DNA from: Acidobacteriota bacterium | Lineage (GTDB): Bacteria; Acidobacteriota; Blastocatellia; Pyrinomonadales; Pyrinomonadaceae | Assembly: GCA_019639135.1 (NCBI GenBank) | Contig: JAHBSL010000005.1 | Location: 123,750-187,749 of the forward strand | DNA: 64,000 bases | Reading direction: 5' to 3' | Shown here: positions 26,749-35,423 of the stretch, piece after piece | Position numbering within the stretch: the stretch's first letter is position 1 | Layout of the letters: each line of letters opens with the position of its first letter | Program-made: the position numbers and the translations under genes | Notes under the pieces: model-generated | The model's database searches: none | Seen by the model: only the letters and a program-made list of their open reading frames with translations | What the model was told of the DNA's origin: nothing

Positions 26749-28026
26749 ATGCGGTTTCTTCACATTGCGGACGTCCATCTGGGGTGTACGCGATACAACC
26801 TGCCCGAAAGCCCGCGAGACTTTTTCGATGCCTGGGTCGATGTTCTGCAGCGATATGCGATAGATGAAAATGTCGATTTCGTCATCATCTGCGGCGACTT
26901 TTTCCACAAGCGTAATGTGCCGCCGGAAACGATGAACTATGCCGTCGCGGGGCTCACGCTTTTGAAAGATGCCGGCATTCCGGCCATTGCCATCGAGGGC
27001 AACCACGACCAGAAATTTGCCGACAGCGAATATAGCTGGCTCCGCTCGCTCGCCTTCTGGAACCTGCTTATCCTGCTCGAACCCGAGAACCGCGACGGGA
27101 AGACGATCTATTCGCCGTGGGATGCAGAATATAAGAAAGGCGGCTTTATCGATATCGGCCGGGCACGCATCTTCGGCTCGCAGTGGTACGGAGCCTCGGC
27201 AAACTGGGCGATCCCGATGCTGACCGAAGCCATCGGCGAGAACCGCCGCGACGACGCATTTCACCTGCTCATGCTCCACACGGACGTCGAAGGCCATCAG
27301 AAGCACCCGATCCCCGCACTTTCGATCACGGCATTGAAGGAACTAAAGGCCGTTACCGATTACGTCGCCCTCGGCCATACGCATATGCACTACGAGATCG
27401 ACAACTGGGCATTCAATCCGGGCTCGATCGAGGTGACGAACATCTCCGAGTTTCGCGAAACGCGCGGAGCCTTCATCGTTGATATCGGCGAGGACAATTC
27501 CGTCTCGGCACGGCACGTTAGCGAGTACACACACCGGCCGTTCCAGCGGCTTTATTTCGAGGTTGACCGCTTCGAGCAGCCGGCCGAGCTGACCGCCGCC
27601 GCACTCGAATACGTCCGCGGGAACGCCCGCGAGGCGACCGCCGAACTCCCGCCGCCGGTGCTTGAGATAACGCTGAAGGGTCAGCTTGGCTTCCCGAATT
27701 CGGCATTGGAGTTGAAAAAGATCCGCGACGAAGCAAAGAAGATCACCTCGGCATTTCACGTTCTCGTTAAAAATCATTCGGTCCCGATCGAATACGCCGT
27801 GGCCGAGGACGTTGACCGCTCGGCAGACCGCGAGACGCTGGAGCGGCACGTCGTCGGCGACCTCGTCGCAAGAGATAAGCGATTCCGCAAACGCTCGCCG
27901 GAGCTTGCCGAGGCCGTTATCGGAGCAAAGCGGCAGGCACTCGATGGCGAAGACCCGGAAAAGATCGCCGAGTTCATCGCTCAAAAGTCCGCATCGGTAT
28001 CGCAGGCCGCCGCAGCGGCCGAATAA
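26749..28026 (+). CDS. SbcD/Mre11-like DNA repair exonuclease
   Basis: 425 aa metallophosphoesterase with all signature blocks: ADVHLG (Asp8, His10), CGDFFHK, EGNHDQK, LMLHTDVEG and GHTHMHYE. Length and the capping domain after residue 270 fit the SbcD/Mre11/YhaO group rather than small phosphodiesterases. Such nucleases normally act with an SbcC/Rad50 ATPase, which is not adjacent here, so it is either an orphan subunit or its partner lies elsewhere. The next gene starts 2 bp after its stop, indicating an operon with the LON-domain protein. The Ala/Glu-rich tail is probably disordered. Confidence 0.9.
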   Translation: MRFLHIADVHLGCTRYNLPESPRDFFDAWVDVLQRYAIDENVDFVIICGDFFHKRNVPPETMNYAVAGLTLLKDAGIPAIAIEGNHDQKFADSEYSWLRSLAFWNLLILLEPENRDGKTIYSPWDAEYKKGGFIDIGRARIFGSQWYGASANWAIPMLTEAIGENRRDDAFHLLMLHTDVEGHQKHPIPALSITALKELKAVTDYVALGHTHMHYEIDNWAFNPGSIEVTNISEFRETRGAFIVDIGEDNSVSARHVSEYTHRPFQRLYFEVDRFEQPAELTAAALEYVRGNAREATAELPPPVLEITLKGQLGFPNSALELKKIRDEAKKITSAFHVLVKNHSVPIEYAVAEDVDRSADRETLERHVVGDLVARDKRFRKRSPELAEAVIGAKRQALDGEDPEKIAEFIAQKSASVSQAAAAAE

Positions 28027-28027
28027 T

Positions 28028-28726
28028 ATGTCAGAAGCCCTCGAAAAACTCGGCGACCTCCGCCGGTTGCCCGTCTTTCCGCTGCCGCTCGTCCTTATGC
28101 CGTATGAGCTTTTGCCGCTTCATATCTTCGAACCGAAGTACAGGCAGATGCTCGATGATGTTCAGAACTCGAACGGCTTCTTCGGCATAACGATGTTCGA
28201 TGCGGAAGAGGGTTTCGAGGACCGGCCGGCCGCCGACAGCATCGGCTGCGTCGCCGAGATCCGCGAGGTGCAAACGCTCGAGGAAGGACGCTCGAATATT
28301 CTGACAATGGGAGTCGCACGATATCGGCTGCTGGAGTATATAGACGAAGGAACGCCTTACCTAATGGCAGAGATCGGCATTTTCGAGGACGAAACCGACA
28401 CCGGCCCCGAACTGAAGGAACGGGCAGACGAGGCATTTTCGCTTTTTGAAAGAGTTGCAAAGGCTGCTTACAAGCTCGGCGGAGGCCGCGGCCGCCTGCC
28501 CGATATACCGCGTGCCGAACCTGAACAGCTCTCGTTCCTGATCGCGGCGGCATTCAACCTGGAAACGGATATTAAGTACGAACTGCTCGAAGAACGTTCG
28601 ACCGCCGCACGGCTCGAGCGGCTTTCAACGATCCTCAAGCAGTCCGTCGATCAAATGGAAGAAAATGCCGAGATCTTCCGAGTCGCCCAAACCAACGGCC
28701 ACGGAAAAAAGAAGATCGACGTCTAG
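28028..28726 (+). CDS. LON peptidase substrate-binding-domain protein
   Basis: 232 aa from the ATG at 28028, 2 bp after the nuclease stop; the upstream frame overlaps the nuclease and is not used. The N-terminal LON/PUA-like domain has the LPVFPLPLVLMPYELLPLHIFEPKYRQMLDD pattern. There is no AAA or Ser-Lys protease domain, so it is a stand-alone LAN-domain protein (YcaR/CRBN-like architecture), not a protease. A helical half follows from about 130. Function of the bacterial stand-alone family is not established; substrate or ligand recognition is presumed. Confidence 0.88.
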   Translation: MSEALEKLGDLRRLPVFPLPLVLMPYELLPLHIFEPKYRQMLDDVQNSNGFFGITMFDAEEGFEDRPAADSIGCVAEIREVQTLEEGRSNILTMGVARYRLLEYIDEGTPYLMAEIGIFEDETDTGPELKERADEAFSLFERVAKAAYKLGGGRGRLPDIPRAEPEQLSFLIAAAFNLETDIKYELLEERSTAARLERLSTILKQSVDQMEENAEIFRVAQTNGHGKKKIDV

Positions 28727-28750
28727 GATTATCTGACTCCAAAAGCAATT

Positions 28751-28828
28751 GAACGCGGATAAAGCCGATAAAGCGGATTTAGCCGGATCTCATCCGTTTC
28801 ATCCGCCTGATCTGCCAGATCCGCGTTC
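28751..28828. repeat. Long imperfect inverted repeat between convergent genes
   Basis: GAACGCGGAT at 28751 pairs with ATCCGCGTTC at 28819-28828. Between them AAAGCGGATTTAGCCGGATC and matching CATCCGCC/GATCTGCC segments extend the hairpin. It lies between two convergent genes and may act as a bidirectional terminator. Confidence 0.75.
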
Positions 28829-28853
28829 TAAATTTTTTGTCGATAAGAGCCGT

Positions 28854-29819
28854 TTACGGCATCGTCAATGCAGCCTTTAGGAAATCTATCACCCGCTGCT
28901 CGTAGCTTTCGGAAAGTTCCATCGAAGCGCTGATCAGGCCCATTCCCGAGGGGCTGAGGTCCATCTTTGCATCGACCGTTGTCGAATTCGGAAAGCATTT
29001 ACCGAGCTTGTTGGTCGAATCCTGAAACGCCGGTGCGTCAACTCCGCCGAGCAGCATCGTCCGCCGATTGGCGATCGTTTTTGCCAGTTCGCAGCCTGAG
29101 ACTCGGCCATAGCAGCCATCGTAAAAATACGGATAAGTACCGAGCGATGCGACCTTCGATGTGACCGAACTCGCGAACGGAAAACGCTCGGCGATCACAC
29201 GCTCCATCAGCGCGTTCGAATCCGCCGGAACCGAATCGAGCACCATCGCCTTTACGCTCGGGTCCTTCGACGCTGCACCGATCGCCGCAAGTGCTCCGAG
29301 TTCGACGCCGTAAATTCCGATATCTTTGCCGACCTGCGGCATTTGCTCCGGCGAACGGAGCGAACGGAGATAGCCGATCGCAGTGGCGACATCGTCGCCC
29401 TCGCATCCACCAAATGAAGAGCATTCGATCGCGGGACTCTCACCGTGGCCGCGAAGGTCGGGCATAAGCACGGTAAAGTTCGTCGCCTCATTGAGCTTCA
29501 CCCCGAGGTTCAGCACGTGCGAGCGGTCCGCACCGTAGCGGTGCAAAAGAATAACGGCGGGCGCGTTCGGAATCCCGCGGAGAAGCCAGCCGCGGGCTGA
29601 CGAGCCATCACGGTTCTGCCAGGTCTCTTCGGTGACCTGAGCACCTCGCGAGCTGAGCATCCCGTATTGCTTTGGCGTAACAAGATAAACGCGGGCTCCG
29701 GGCCGCGAGGTCTCGTGAACAAGCCAAACGCCTGCGACCGCGATCGCGATCACGGAAAGAACGATGGTAGGCGTAACAAGGCGGACAATGCTCTTAAAAA
29801 GTCTTTTCGTCTTTGCCAT
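28854..29819 (-). CDS. Alpha/beta-hydrolase-fold protein, apparently catalytically inactive
   Basis: 321 aa from the ATG at 29817-29819; the frame extends 137 codons upstream over noncoding DNA. An N-terminal membrane anchor (about 11-33) precedes an alpha/beta-hydrolase domain: VILLHRYGADR (oxyanion region), LMPDLRGHGES, and the nucleophile elbow, which reads GVELG (171-175) with Glu173 where Ser is expected. No His follows in the last 60 residues where the catalytic one should lie. The fold looks intact, so it may be a binding or scaffold protein. It looks like a YqkD/S9-related hydrolase otherwise. Divergent from the S55 gene. Confidence 0.85.
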   Translation of the reverse strand: MAKTKRLFKSIVRLVTPTIVLSVIAIAVAGVWLVHETSRPGARVYLVTPKQYGMLSSRGAQVTEETWQNRDGSSARGWLLRGIPNAPAVILLHRYGADRSHVLNLGVKLNEATNFTVLMPDLRGHGESPAIECSSFGGCEGDDVATAIGYLRSLRSPEQMPQVGKDIGIYGVELGALAAIGAASKDPSVKAMVLDSVPADSNALMERVIAERFPFASSVTSKVASLGTYPYFYDGCYGRVSGCELAKTIANRRTMLLGGVDAPAFQDSTNKLGKCFPNSTTVDAKMDLSPSGMGLISASMELSESYEQRVIDFLKAALTMP

Positions 29820-29970
29820 ATGGTAAAAACAACCTGCGTTGAAGTGGTCTGTGGGGCGTGCAACCGGGAAGGGATTTCCGGAGTCAAAAAGCGTAGAGAA
29901 AAAATGGCTTCTACAAAGCCAATTGGAATGATAGCATACTAGGTGCCATCTGTTAAAGAGGTTTTTAACT

Positions 29971-31836
29971 ATGTTCAACACCCGTCCTGCCGCATTTTTC
30001 CTCGCAATTTTAGTGTTTTCCGTCCCGGCAATTGCCCAGACTGCCGTTTCAACGGGCACAACGGGCTCGGCCGCGGGGCTTCGGACGCCGATAATCCGGC
30101 TTGCCGAGGTACGCGAAGGAATGCGCGGAACTGCCCGGACCGTTTTTCGCGGAACGGAGCCGGAAGACTTCAATGTCGAGATCATCGGGGTTCTTCCGGG
30201 CGGCGTCGGGCCGAAACAGGACCTCATCATCGGCCGCTTGAGCGGCGGCGGAGCGGACCGGACTGCGGTCTTTGCCGGAATGTCGGGCTCGCCGGTTTAC
30301 GTTGACGGCAAGTTGATCGGAGCGATCTCATACAGCTTTCCCTTTTCCAAGGAGCCGATCTGCGGCATAACGCCGATCGAGCAAATGATCGAGATCTTTG
30401 AAGCGAAGGAACCGGCACGCCGGACATCCGCACCGCAGGCCATCTCTTTCGCCGAGATCGCTTCGGCAAGCCTTCCCGAGCTCTCGTACACGGTCGATAC
30501 AGGCCTCTTGGCCGCGACCACCTCGACAAACCCGATGATGGCATCGATCGCCGGGCAGACGTTTCGGCCGATCGGCGTCCCGCTCACCTTCAACGGCATT
30601 TCACAGCAAACGCTTGACGCATTTGCCCCGCAATTGATGCGGGCCGGACTTGTTCCGGTCGCGGCGGCCGGCGGAGCTTCGCCGATCGCTCCGATGAAGG
30701 CTGCGGATGAAAATACGCTCAAGCCAGGTGCTTCGGTCTCGATGCAGCTAACCCGCGGCGATTACAGCCTTGCCTCTTCGGGCACCGTGACGCTCCGCGA
30801 GGGCGACCGCATTTACGCTTTCGGCCATCCGTTCCTGAGCCTTGGCGTCTCGGACCTGCCGATGTCGGAGTCGAGCGTCGTAACGGTCGTGCCGAACGTA
30901 AATAACTCATTCAAGCTCGCCGTCCCCTCGGCAATGGTCGGGACGATGACGCAGGATCGGGCGACCGGCGTTTTCGGCAAGCTCGGCCAGGCCCCGAAGA
31001 TGATCCCCGTCCGGCTCAATATCGAATCGAGCCGCGGTAAGCGGGATACGATCAATTTTGAAATGGCAAATGACGAGTTCCTGACGCCGTTGCTGCTCAA
31101 CATCGCCATTTACAATTCGCTTGTCGCACAGGAGCGAACCATTGGCGAGACGACGGTTTTCCTCAACGGCGAGATCAGATTCAAAGGACAGAACCCGGTG
31201 AAAATAGATCGCCGTTTTGCGGGCGGCCAATCGGCGATGTTTGCCGCGGCCTCGATCGCGGCACCGGTCAACGCGATGCTCCGCAGCAGGTTCGAAGACC
31301 TGGCGATGTCCGGCATCGAACTTGATCTCAAGATGATCGATGGCAGCCGGACAGCTTCGCTCGAACGCATCTCGGTAGATCGCTCGGAAGTTCGGCCCGG
31401 CGAGACGGTTCAGGTAACGGCCTACGCACGTGCGACCGACGGCCGCATCTACACCGAACGTATTCCCGTTGCGATCCCTAGCGATGCACCGGCCGGAAAG
31501 ATCACCATCATGGTCGGCGACGGCGGTGCTGTGATGAAGACCGATGCCGTGCAGTACTTCACCCCGGGATCGCTCGGCGAACTGATCGACGGCGTCAACC
31601 GGACACGGACGCCCGACAGGCTCTATGTTAAGGTGACGCGGTCATCGGCGGGAATGATCATCGGTTCGGCGGAGATGACAAACCTTCCGCCATCGGTGCT
31701 CGCCACGCTTTCAAACAGCCGGAGCTCCGGCGGCTCGAAGTCTCACGTCGAAACGGTCGTCGCCGAGGCCATCGTCCCGCCTTCGGAGATGATTATCGCC
31801 GGCGAGCAGAAGCTCGAGATCTTGGTCGTTCGTTAG
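29971..31836 (+). CDS. Exported SpoIVB-type (peptidase S55) domain protein
   Basis: 621 aa with a signal peptide (cleavage near AIAQ, residue 23). The N-terminal half matches the S55 domain of SpoIVB, with the nucleophile motif GMSGSPVYVDGK (103-114; Ser107) and a Gly-rich GVLPGGVGPKQDLIIGRL lead-in. The C-terminal half (about 380-621) is beta-rich and unassigned. In Firmicutes SpoIVB is a sporulation signalling protease; non-sporulating Acidobacteriota carry long exported relatives of unknown role. The PDZ domain of SpoIVB is not evident. Own terminator at 31857. Confidence 0.88.
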   Translation: MFNTRPAAFFLAILVFSVPAIAQTAVSTGTTGSAAGLRTPIIRLAEVREGMRGTARTVFRGTEPEDFNVEIIGVLPGGVGPKQDLIIGRLSGGGADRTAVFAGMSGSPVYVDGKLIGAISYSFPFSKEPICGITPIEQMIEIFEAKEPARRTSAPQAISFAEIASASLPELSYTVDTGLLAATTSTNPMMASIAGQTFRPIGVPLTFNGISQQTLDAFAPQLMRAGLVPVAAAGGASPIAPMKAADENTLKPGASVSMQLTRGDYSLASSGTVTLREGDRIYAFGHPFLSLGVSDLPMSESSVVTVVPNVNNSFKLAVPSAMVGTMTQDRATGVFGKLGQAPKMIPVRLNIESSRGKRDTINFEMANDEFLTPLLLNIAIYNSLVAQERTIGETTVFLNGEIRFKGQNPVKIDRRFAGGQSAMFAAASIAAPVNAMLRSRFEDLAMSGIELDLKMIDGSRTASLERISVDRSEVRPGETVQVTAYARATDGRIYTERIPVAIPSDAPAGKITIMVGDGGAVMKTDAVQYFTPGSLGELIDGVNRTRTPDRLYVKVTRSSAGMIIGSAEMTNLPPSVLATLSNSRSSGGSKSHVETVVAEAIVPPSEMIIAGEQKLEILVVR

Positions 31837-31856
31837 GCCGAAAACGCGTAAAAATG

Positions 31857-31892
31857 AAAGGTCAGTGGCCGGTGCCATTGACCTTTTTTTGT
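31857..31892 (+). terminator. Intrinsic terminator after the S55 gene
   Basis: AAAGGTCA-GTGGC / GCCAT-TGACCTTT stem followed by a T-run. Confidence 0.85.
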
Positions 31893-31911
31893 TGTTTCGG
31901 CAGACTGAAAT

Positions 31912-32451
31912 ATGAACACTACAAAACTGATACTCCACGCCGCGAGCTTTGCGGCCTACCGCCATCGGGATCAACGCCGAAAAGGCAGCGACTCTCAACC
32001 CTACATCAATCACCCGCTCGACGTTGCGAACATGCTGAGTGACATCGGCGGCATCGATGACCCCGAGATCCTGGCAGCGGCCATTCTCCACGATACGGTC
32101 GAGGACACCGAATCGACAGCCGAGGAACTGCGTGAGCTTTTTGGTGAAAAGGTCGCCGGGTATGTACTTGAGGTTACCGACGACAAGAGCCTGCCGAAAG
32201 CGGAACGAAAGCAATTGCAGATAGAGCACGCCCCGCACCTGACGCCCGGTGCGAAAGCGATCAAACTCGCCGACAAGATCAGCAATGTGAAGGACGTAAC
32301 CGACCATCCGCCGGCCGATTGGCCGCAAGAACGGCGTCTGGAATACATCGATTGGGCCGAGCGGGTCGTTGCCGGGCTCCGCGGCGTGAACACCGAACTC
32401 GAAAAGCACTTCGACGAGGCGGCCGCAAGGGCTCGTGCGAAGTTCGCCTAG
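31912..32451 (+). CDS. MESH1-like HD-domain (p)ppGpp hydrolase
   Basis: 179 aa. The HD-domain metal ligands of the RelA/SpoT hydrolase branch are visible: His34 ([10 protein letters not shown]), His60-Asp61 (ILHDTVEDT) and the downstream KLADKISNV Asp. Length and absence of a synthetase, TGS or ACT domain match MESH1/small alarmone hydrolases, which remove the 3'-pyrophosphate of ppGpp or act on NADPH. Convergent with the following gene, overlapping it by 4 bp. Activity is inferred from conserved ligands only. Confidence 0.9.
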   Translation: MNTTKLILHAASFAAYRHRDQRRKGSDSQPYINHPLDVANMLSDIGGIDDPEILAAAILHDTVEDTESTAEELRELFGEKVAGYVLEVTDDKSLPKAERKQLQIEHAPHLTPGAKAIKLADKISNVKDVTDHPPADWPQERRLEYIDWAERVVAGLRGVNTELEKHFDEAAARARAKFA

Positions 32452-33071
32452 TTCTTTTTTCGGAGCAGCCCTTTGGCCCGAAGGTCAAAGCGAATCTGGA
32501 GCGGAGTTTTGTCGCGCCATGCACCGATGTGAATGTGCGGCGAACGGCTAAAGCCGTTGTTGCCGACCTTCGCGAAGGGCTGTCCGGCAGTGACCTTATC
32601 ACCTTCCTTGACCGCGACATCGGCAACGTGAGCGACCAAAACCATCAGGCCGTCGTCATGTTTGAAGACGACAAAGCTTGCGGGCGGCTTGCACATCTCG
32701 CCCGGTTTATTAACGGCAGGGTTAAGGTGAATGCGTACAACGGTTCCCGTGATCGGGGCGAGCACAGGTACGTTCCATCCGTACCAATCCTCGTTCGACT
32801 TTCCGTCGGTCTTATAGAACTTTGAAAACCCGGAACTCTCGTCTGTCGAAAGGCCGCCGGTGACGAGGCAATCAGCACCGAGGTCATCGCCCGGAAACTT
32901 AAGCTGGCCCTCGAAATGCTCGCTGCACATATAGTCAGCCTCGAAGAGCGGGTGAACGAGCGCGAACCCGATCGCGTCCAATTTGGCAAGCGGCGGCGAG
33001 GCCGGCTCCGGCGATTGGGCAACCGCTGAAACGGCAAGCGAGAGTATTGCAACTAGAATAAAAGATCGCAT
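32448..33071 (-). CDS. Exported M23-like peptidase-fold protein
   Basis: 207 aa from the ATG at 33069-33071. It has a signal peptide ([19 protein letters not shown]). The LytM/M23 barrel is recognisable by [48 protein letters not shown] and SPHIHIGAW, which contains the HxH pair. The upstream HxxxD zinc ligands expected before the LAP segment are replaced (WYGWNVPV), so peptidase activity is doubtful. A conserved-looking GADCLVTGG segment may define a subfamily. It closes the minus-strand moa/thi cluster and is probably unrelated in function. Confidence 0.8.
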   Translation of the reverse strand: MRSFILVAILSLAVSAVAQSPEPASPPLAKLDAIGFALVHPLFEADYMCSEHFEGQLKFPGDDLGADCLVTGGLSTDESSGFSKFYKTDGKSNEDWYGWNVPVLAPITGTVVRIHLNPAVNKPGEMCKPPASFVVFKHDDGLMVLVAHVADVAVKEGDKVTAGQPFAKVGNNGFSRSPHIHIGAWRDKTPLQIRFDLRAKGLLRKKN

Positions 33072-33118
33072 CGAAGGCCCTCCGTTGATCCTAACGCGAA
33101 AAAGGCGGATGAAAAGTA

Positions 33119-33568
33119 TCAAAAGGAATCTTCCGAATCGCCCTCGGACCACGCTTCTCCGTCGGCGTAAACCTCTTTCTTGAAGATCGGGACGGTGCGT
33201 TTTAGTTCCTTGATCAGCCACTCGCAGGCGGCGAACGCGGCCTTGCGGTGCGGTGCGGCGACCGAGATGACAACGCTCGTCTCGCCGATCTCAAGCCGCC
33301 CGAGCCTGTGCACGATGCCGATGGCCGAAACCTCAAATTGCGACTTTGCTTGGCTTGCGAGCTTCGCCATCTCCTTCAAAGCCATCGGTTCGTAGGCCTC
33401 GTAAACCAGATACTCCGTCTCACGCACCTCGCCCGTCGCTTTGTCTTTCGTGAACCTCCGCGCGTACCCATCAAGCGTGACCGTCGCCCCGCACTCCGGC
33501 GGCACCAACCGCCGGGCGACAGCGGCAATATCGATCGGCTCGGTTGTGAGTTCGTTGAAGTCAGACAT
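33119..33568 (-). CDS. moaE: Molybdopterin synthase catalytic subunit MoaE
   Basis: 149 aa, typical length. Conserved blocks: GATVTLDGYAR (with FTKDKATGE loop), YLVYEAYEPMA, IVHRLGRLEIGETSVVISVAAPHRKAAF (catalytic Arg) and VPIFKKEVYADGEAW (catalytic Lys). It transfers sulfur from the MoaD C-terminal thiocarboxylate to precursor Z to form molybdopterin. moaD lies upstream on the same strand, separated by an inserted nucleotidyltransferase-like gene, so the two subunits are still in one cluster. Confidence 0.95.
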   Translation of the reverse strand: MSDFNELTTEPIDIAAVARRLVPPECGATVTLDGYARRFTKDKATGEVRETEYLVYEAYEPMALKEMAKLASQAKSQFEVSAIGIVHRLGRLEIGETSVVISVAAPHRKAAFAACEWLIKELKRTVPIFKKEVYADGEAWSEGDSEDSF

Positions 33569-33650
33569 TTTTTCAGACAGGATTCACAGGATGGACAAGA
33601 TATCAAACGATCCACCCTGTCCATCCTCGACCTCCTGATAACATCGATTT
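33569..33650. repeat. Short inverted repeat upstream of moaE
   Basis: GGATGGACA (33590s) pairs with TGTCCATCC about 20 bp later, within the CAGGATTCACAGGATGGACA sequence type common as intergenic filler. Confidence 0.55.
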
Positions 33651-34187
33651 CTATTGCCCCGGCCTTTCTATCTCACCCTTCAGGTCCGCTGTCAAAAGCT
33701 CCCAAAGTTTCGGGTGGGCCTCGACGAGACGGGCGATGTCCGCAAGGTCTTTCAGCCGCTTACTCTGCCGTCGTTTCAGGTCGCTCCATGCACGGATCTT
33801 CCCGGTGAGAGTGTCTTCGAGCGAAGCAACCCGCATCAAGATACCGTGCACATCGGCAGCAACACCACGCTCCGCAAAGTCACGATAACCTTCTTCGGTG
33901 GTCAACTGAATACTCACCTTCGAGCGGCCCTTGAAGTTTATCGACCACTCATGATGCTCCGATGTAAAGCCCGATTCGATGAGTACCGCTTCTGCCCTCT
34001 CGATCGATTCAGCCGCAACGACAAAATCTACATCCAAGGTCACCATCTGCTCGGATGCCCAGTGGTTAACCGCGATCCCGCCGATCGTGCACCACAAGAT
34101 ATCGGCCGCCTCGAGAGCATTAACGAACCGCATCACGTCGTCCGTGCCGCCTTCGGTCTGCCATTGATAGAACTGCTTCTCGGTCAT
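33651..34187 (-). CDS. Nucleotidyltransferase-like (AbiEii/MNT-type) protein
   Basis: 178 aa from the ATG at 34185-34187. The N-terminal nucleotidyltransferase fold has CTIGGIAVNHWASEQMVTLDVDFVV, that is the GG-x-A signature and a DVD metal-binding pair. A VSIQLTTEEGYRDFAERGV strand and the C-terminal IRAWSDLKRRQSKRLKDLADI helix follow. This layout is that of AbiEii-like or MenT-like nucleotidyltransferases, which include type IV/VII toxins that modify tRNA. No antitoxin gene is adjacent, so a toxin role is unproven. It is inserted between moaD and moaE. A gene with the same GxxAVN...DVD layout sits in the nuo operon at 47989. Confidence 0.78.
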   Translation of the reverse strand: MTEKQFYQWQTEGGTDDVMRFVNALEAADILWCTIGGIAVNHWASEQMVTLDVDFVVAAESIERAEAVLIESGFTSEHHEWSINFKGRSKVSIQLTTEEGYRDFAERGVAADVHGILMRVASLEDTLTGKIRAWSDLKRRQSKRLKDLADIARLVEAHPKLWELLTADLKGEIERPGQ

Positions 34188-34265
34188 ATCTACTGCCGAT
34201 ATCTTACAGCAAAATAATCTGCTGACTGCACTTAATTCCACCGATAACCACTTCTTGAAGAATTA

Positions 34266-34287
34266 CGGTCGGGCAATAGCCCGACCG
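34266..34287. repeat. Perfect hairpin of the GCCCGACCG family
   Basis: CGGTCGGGC-AATA-GCCCGACCG, 9-bp stem, downstream of moaD. It shares GCCCGACCG and a flanking GTGCAG with the tandem repeat at 14294. Confidence 0.8.
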
Positions 34288-34310
34288 CAGTGCAGCATGA
34301 AATGTTTAAC

Positions 34311-34550
34311 CTAACCACCTGAGACTGTGGTGAAAATTGCGACTTCGCAGCCGGGTTCGAGGGGCGTTGAGGCGGCAACGTATTCTTGACCTACGGCAAT
34401 TAGGAGTTTTTGACCTGCGAGTCCGGGGTGTTTGGCCTTAAGGCTCTCGACCAATTCGCCTGCAGTAACTCCCGCCGCGACCTCGACCTCAACCTCGCGA
34501 ATCCCGGCCGCATCGGCAACGGCACCGAAGAATAGAACTTGCACCATCAT
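34311..34550 (-). CDS. moaD: Molybdopterin synthase sulfur-carrier subunit MoaD
   Basis: 79 aa from the ATG at 34548-34550 (a second ATG follows directly). Ubiquitin-like beta-grasp protein with VQVLFFGAVADAAG start and the C-terminal FTTVSGG, whose Gly-Gly is thiocarboxylated by MoeB-type enzymes. It supplies sulfur to MoaE for molybdopterin synthesis. A palindromic repeat (34559-34585) lies between thiG and this gene; its GAGGG could serve as the Shine-Dalgarno. A GTG start at 34568 inside the repeat is less likely. Confidence 0.93.
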   Translation of the reverse strand: MMVQVLFFGAVADAAGIREVEVEVAAGVTAGELVESLKAKHPGLAGQKLLIAVGQEYVAASTPLEPGCEVAIFTTVSGG

Positions 34551-34558
34551 CCTTGGCT

Positions 34559-34585
34559 GAGCCCTCACTTAGTTGCGGGCCTCTG
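34559..34585 (-). repeat. GCCCGACCG-family palindromic element in the thiG-moaD gap
   Basis: Minus strand CAGAGGCCCGCAACTAAG-TGAGGGCTC, matching the 14294 unit at about 21 of 27 positions, including both ends. Confidence 0.75.
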
Positions 34586-34586
34586 A

Positions 34587-35357
34587 CTACTTTATAGCTC
34601 CTGCTATCGGGCTTGAGGCGGAGGCGTATAGGCGTTTTGGCATGCGGCCCGAAAGGTAGGCGAGTCGGCCGGCCTCTACGGCGAGTTTCATCGCGGTTGC
34701 CATTTGCTCGGCGTCGCCGGCTTCGGCGATGGCGGTGTTCATCAGGATCGCATCGGCGCCGAGTTCCATCGCGATCGCCGCATCCGAAGGCACACCGACC
34801 CCGGCATCGACGATGATCGTCGCGTCGGGAAGCTGTTCACGCATAATGCGAAGGTTCGAAGGATTCTGCACGCCCATCCCGGAACCGATCGGCGCCGCCA
34901 GCGGCATCACCGCCGGGCAGCCCGCATCGAGCAGCTTCTTCGCCATAATCAGGTCGTCGGAAAAATACGGCAGGACGATGAAGCCCTCTTTGACCAAGAC
35001 CCGAGCCGCCTCGAGCGTCTGCTCGTTGTCCGGCAAGAGCGTTACGGGGTCGCCGATCACCTCAAGCTTTATCCAGTCCGTTTCGAGCGCTTCGCGGGCG
35101 AGACGGGCCGTCCGGATGGCGTGCTCGGCATCGTAACAGCCGGCCGTATTCGGCAGGATCTGCATCGCCGGGTCGAGGTGGTCGAGGAAGGACTCCGTCT
35201 TCCGGTCGAGCGGAACGCGGTTGACCGCGACCGTGACCATCTCAGCCCCCGAAGCCCGATGCGCCGCCTTCATCTCATCGAACGAACGATATTTTCCCGT
35301 CCCGATGATCAACCGCGACCCGAAGGTCTTACCCGCAAGATCGAATCTACTAACCAT
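34587..35357 (-). CDS. thiG: Thiazole synthase ThiG
   Basis: 256 aa, usual length. Conserved blocks include [35 protein letters not shown], the Schiff-base lysine in [38 protein letters not shown] and [12 protein letters not shown]. It condenses 1-deoxyxylulose-5-phosphate, dehydroglycine and ThiS-thiocarboxylate into the thiamine thiazole in the cytoplasm. thiS lies two genes upstream on the same strand, with a four-helix-bundle gene inserted between them. Confidence 0.97.
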   Translation of the reverse strand: MVSRFDLAGKTFGSRLIIGTGKYRSFDEMKAAHRASGAEMVTVAVNRVPLDRKTESFLDHLDPAMQILPNTAGCYDAEHAIRTARLAREALETDWIKLEVIGDPVTLLPDNEQTLEAARVLVKEGFIVLPYFSDDLIMAKKLLDAGCPAVMPLAAPIGSGMGVQNPSNLRIMREQLPDATIIVDAGVGVPSDAAIAMELGADAILMNTAIAEAGDAEQMATAMKLAVEAGRLAYLSGRMPKRLYASASSPIAGAIK

Positions 35358-35372
35358 GAGTTCATTTTAACA

Positions 35373-35401
35373 GAGAAAAGGAGAAGAGGAGAAAATGAGA
35401 G
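35373..35401 (+). repeat. Left arm of inverted repeat flanking the four-helix-bundle gene
   Basis: A 29-bp purine tract (GAGAAAAGGAGAAG...GAGAG). The reverse complement of 35839-35867 matches it at 25 of 29 positions. Confidence 0.7.
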
Positions 35402-35423
35402 TACCCGTTCTACGTTTCCGGAG

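Noticed and set aside
32543..32558. AACGGCTAAAGCCGTT palindrome resembling the GCTAAAGC hairpin series
   Set aside because: It is inside the M23-like coding sequence and encodes the normal GNNGFSRSP segment; coincidence is likely.
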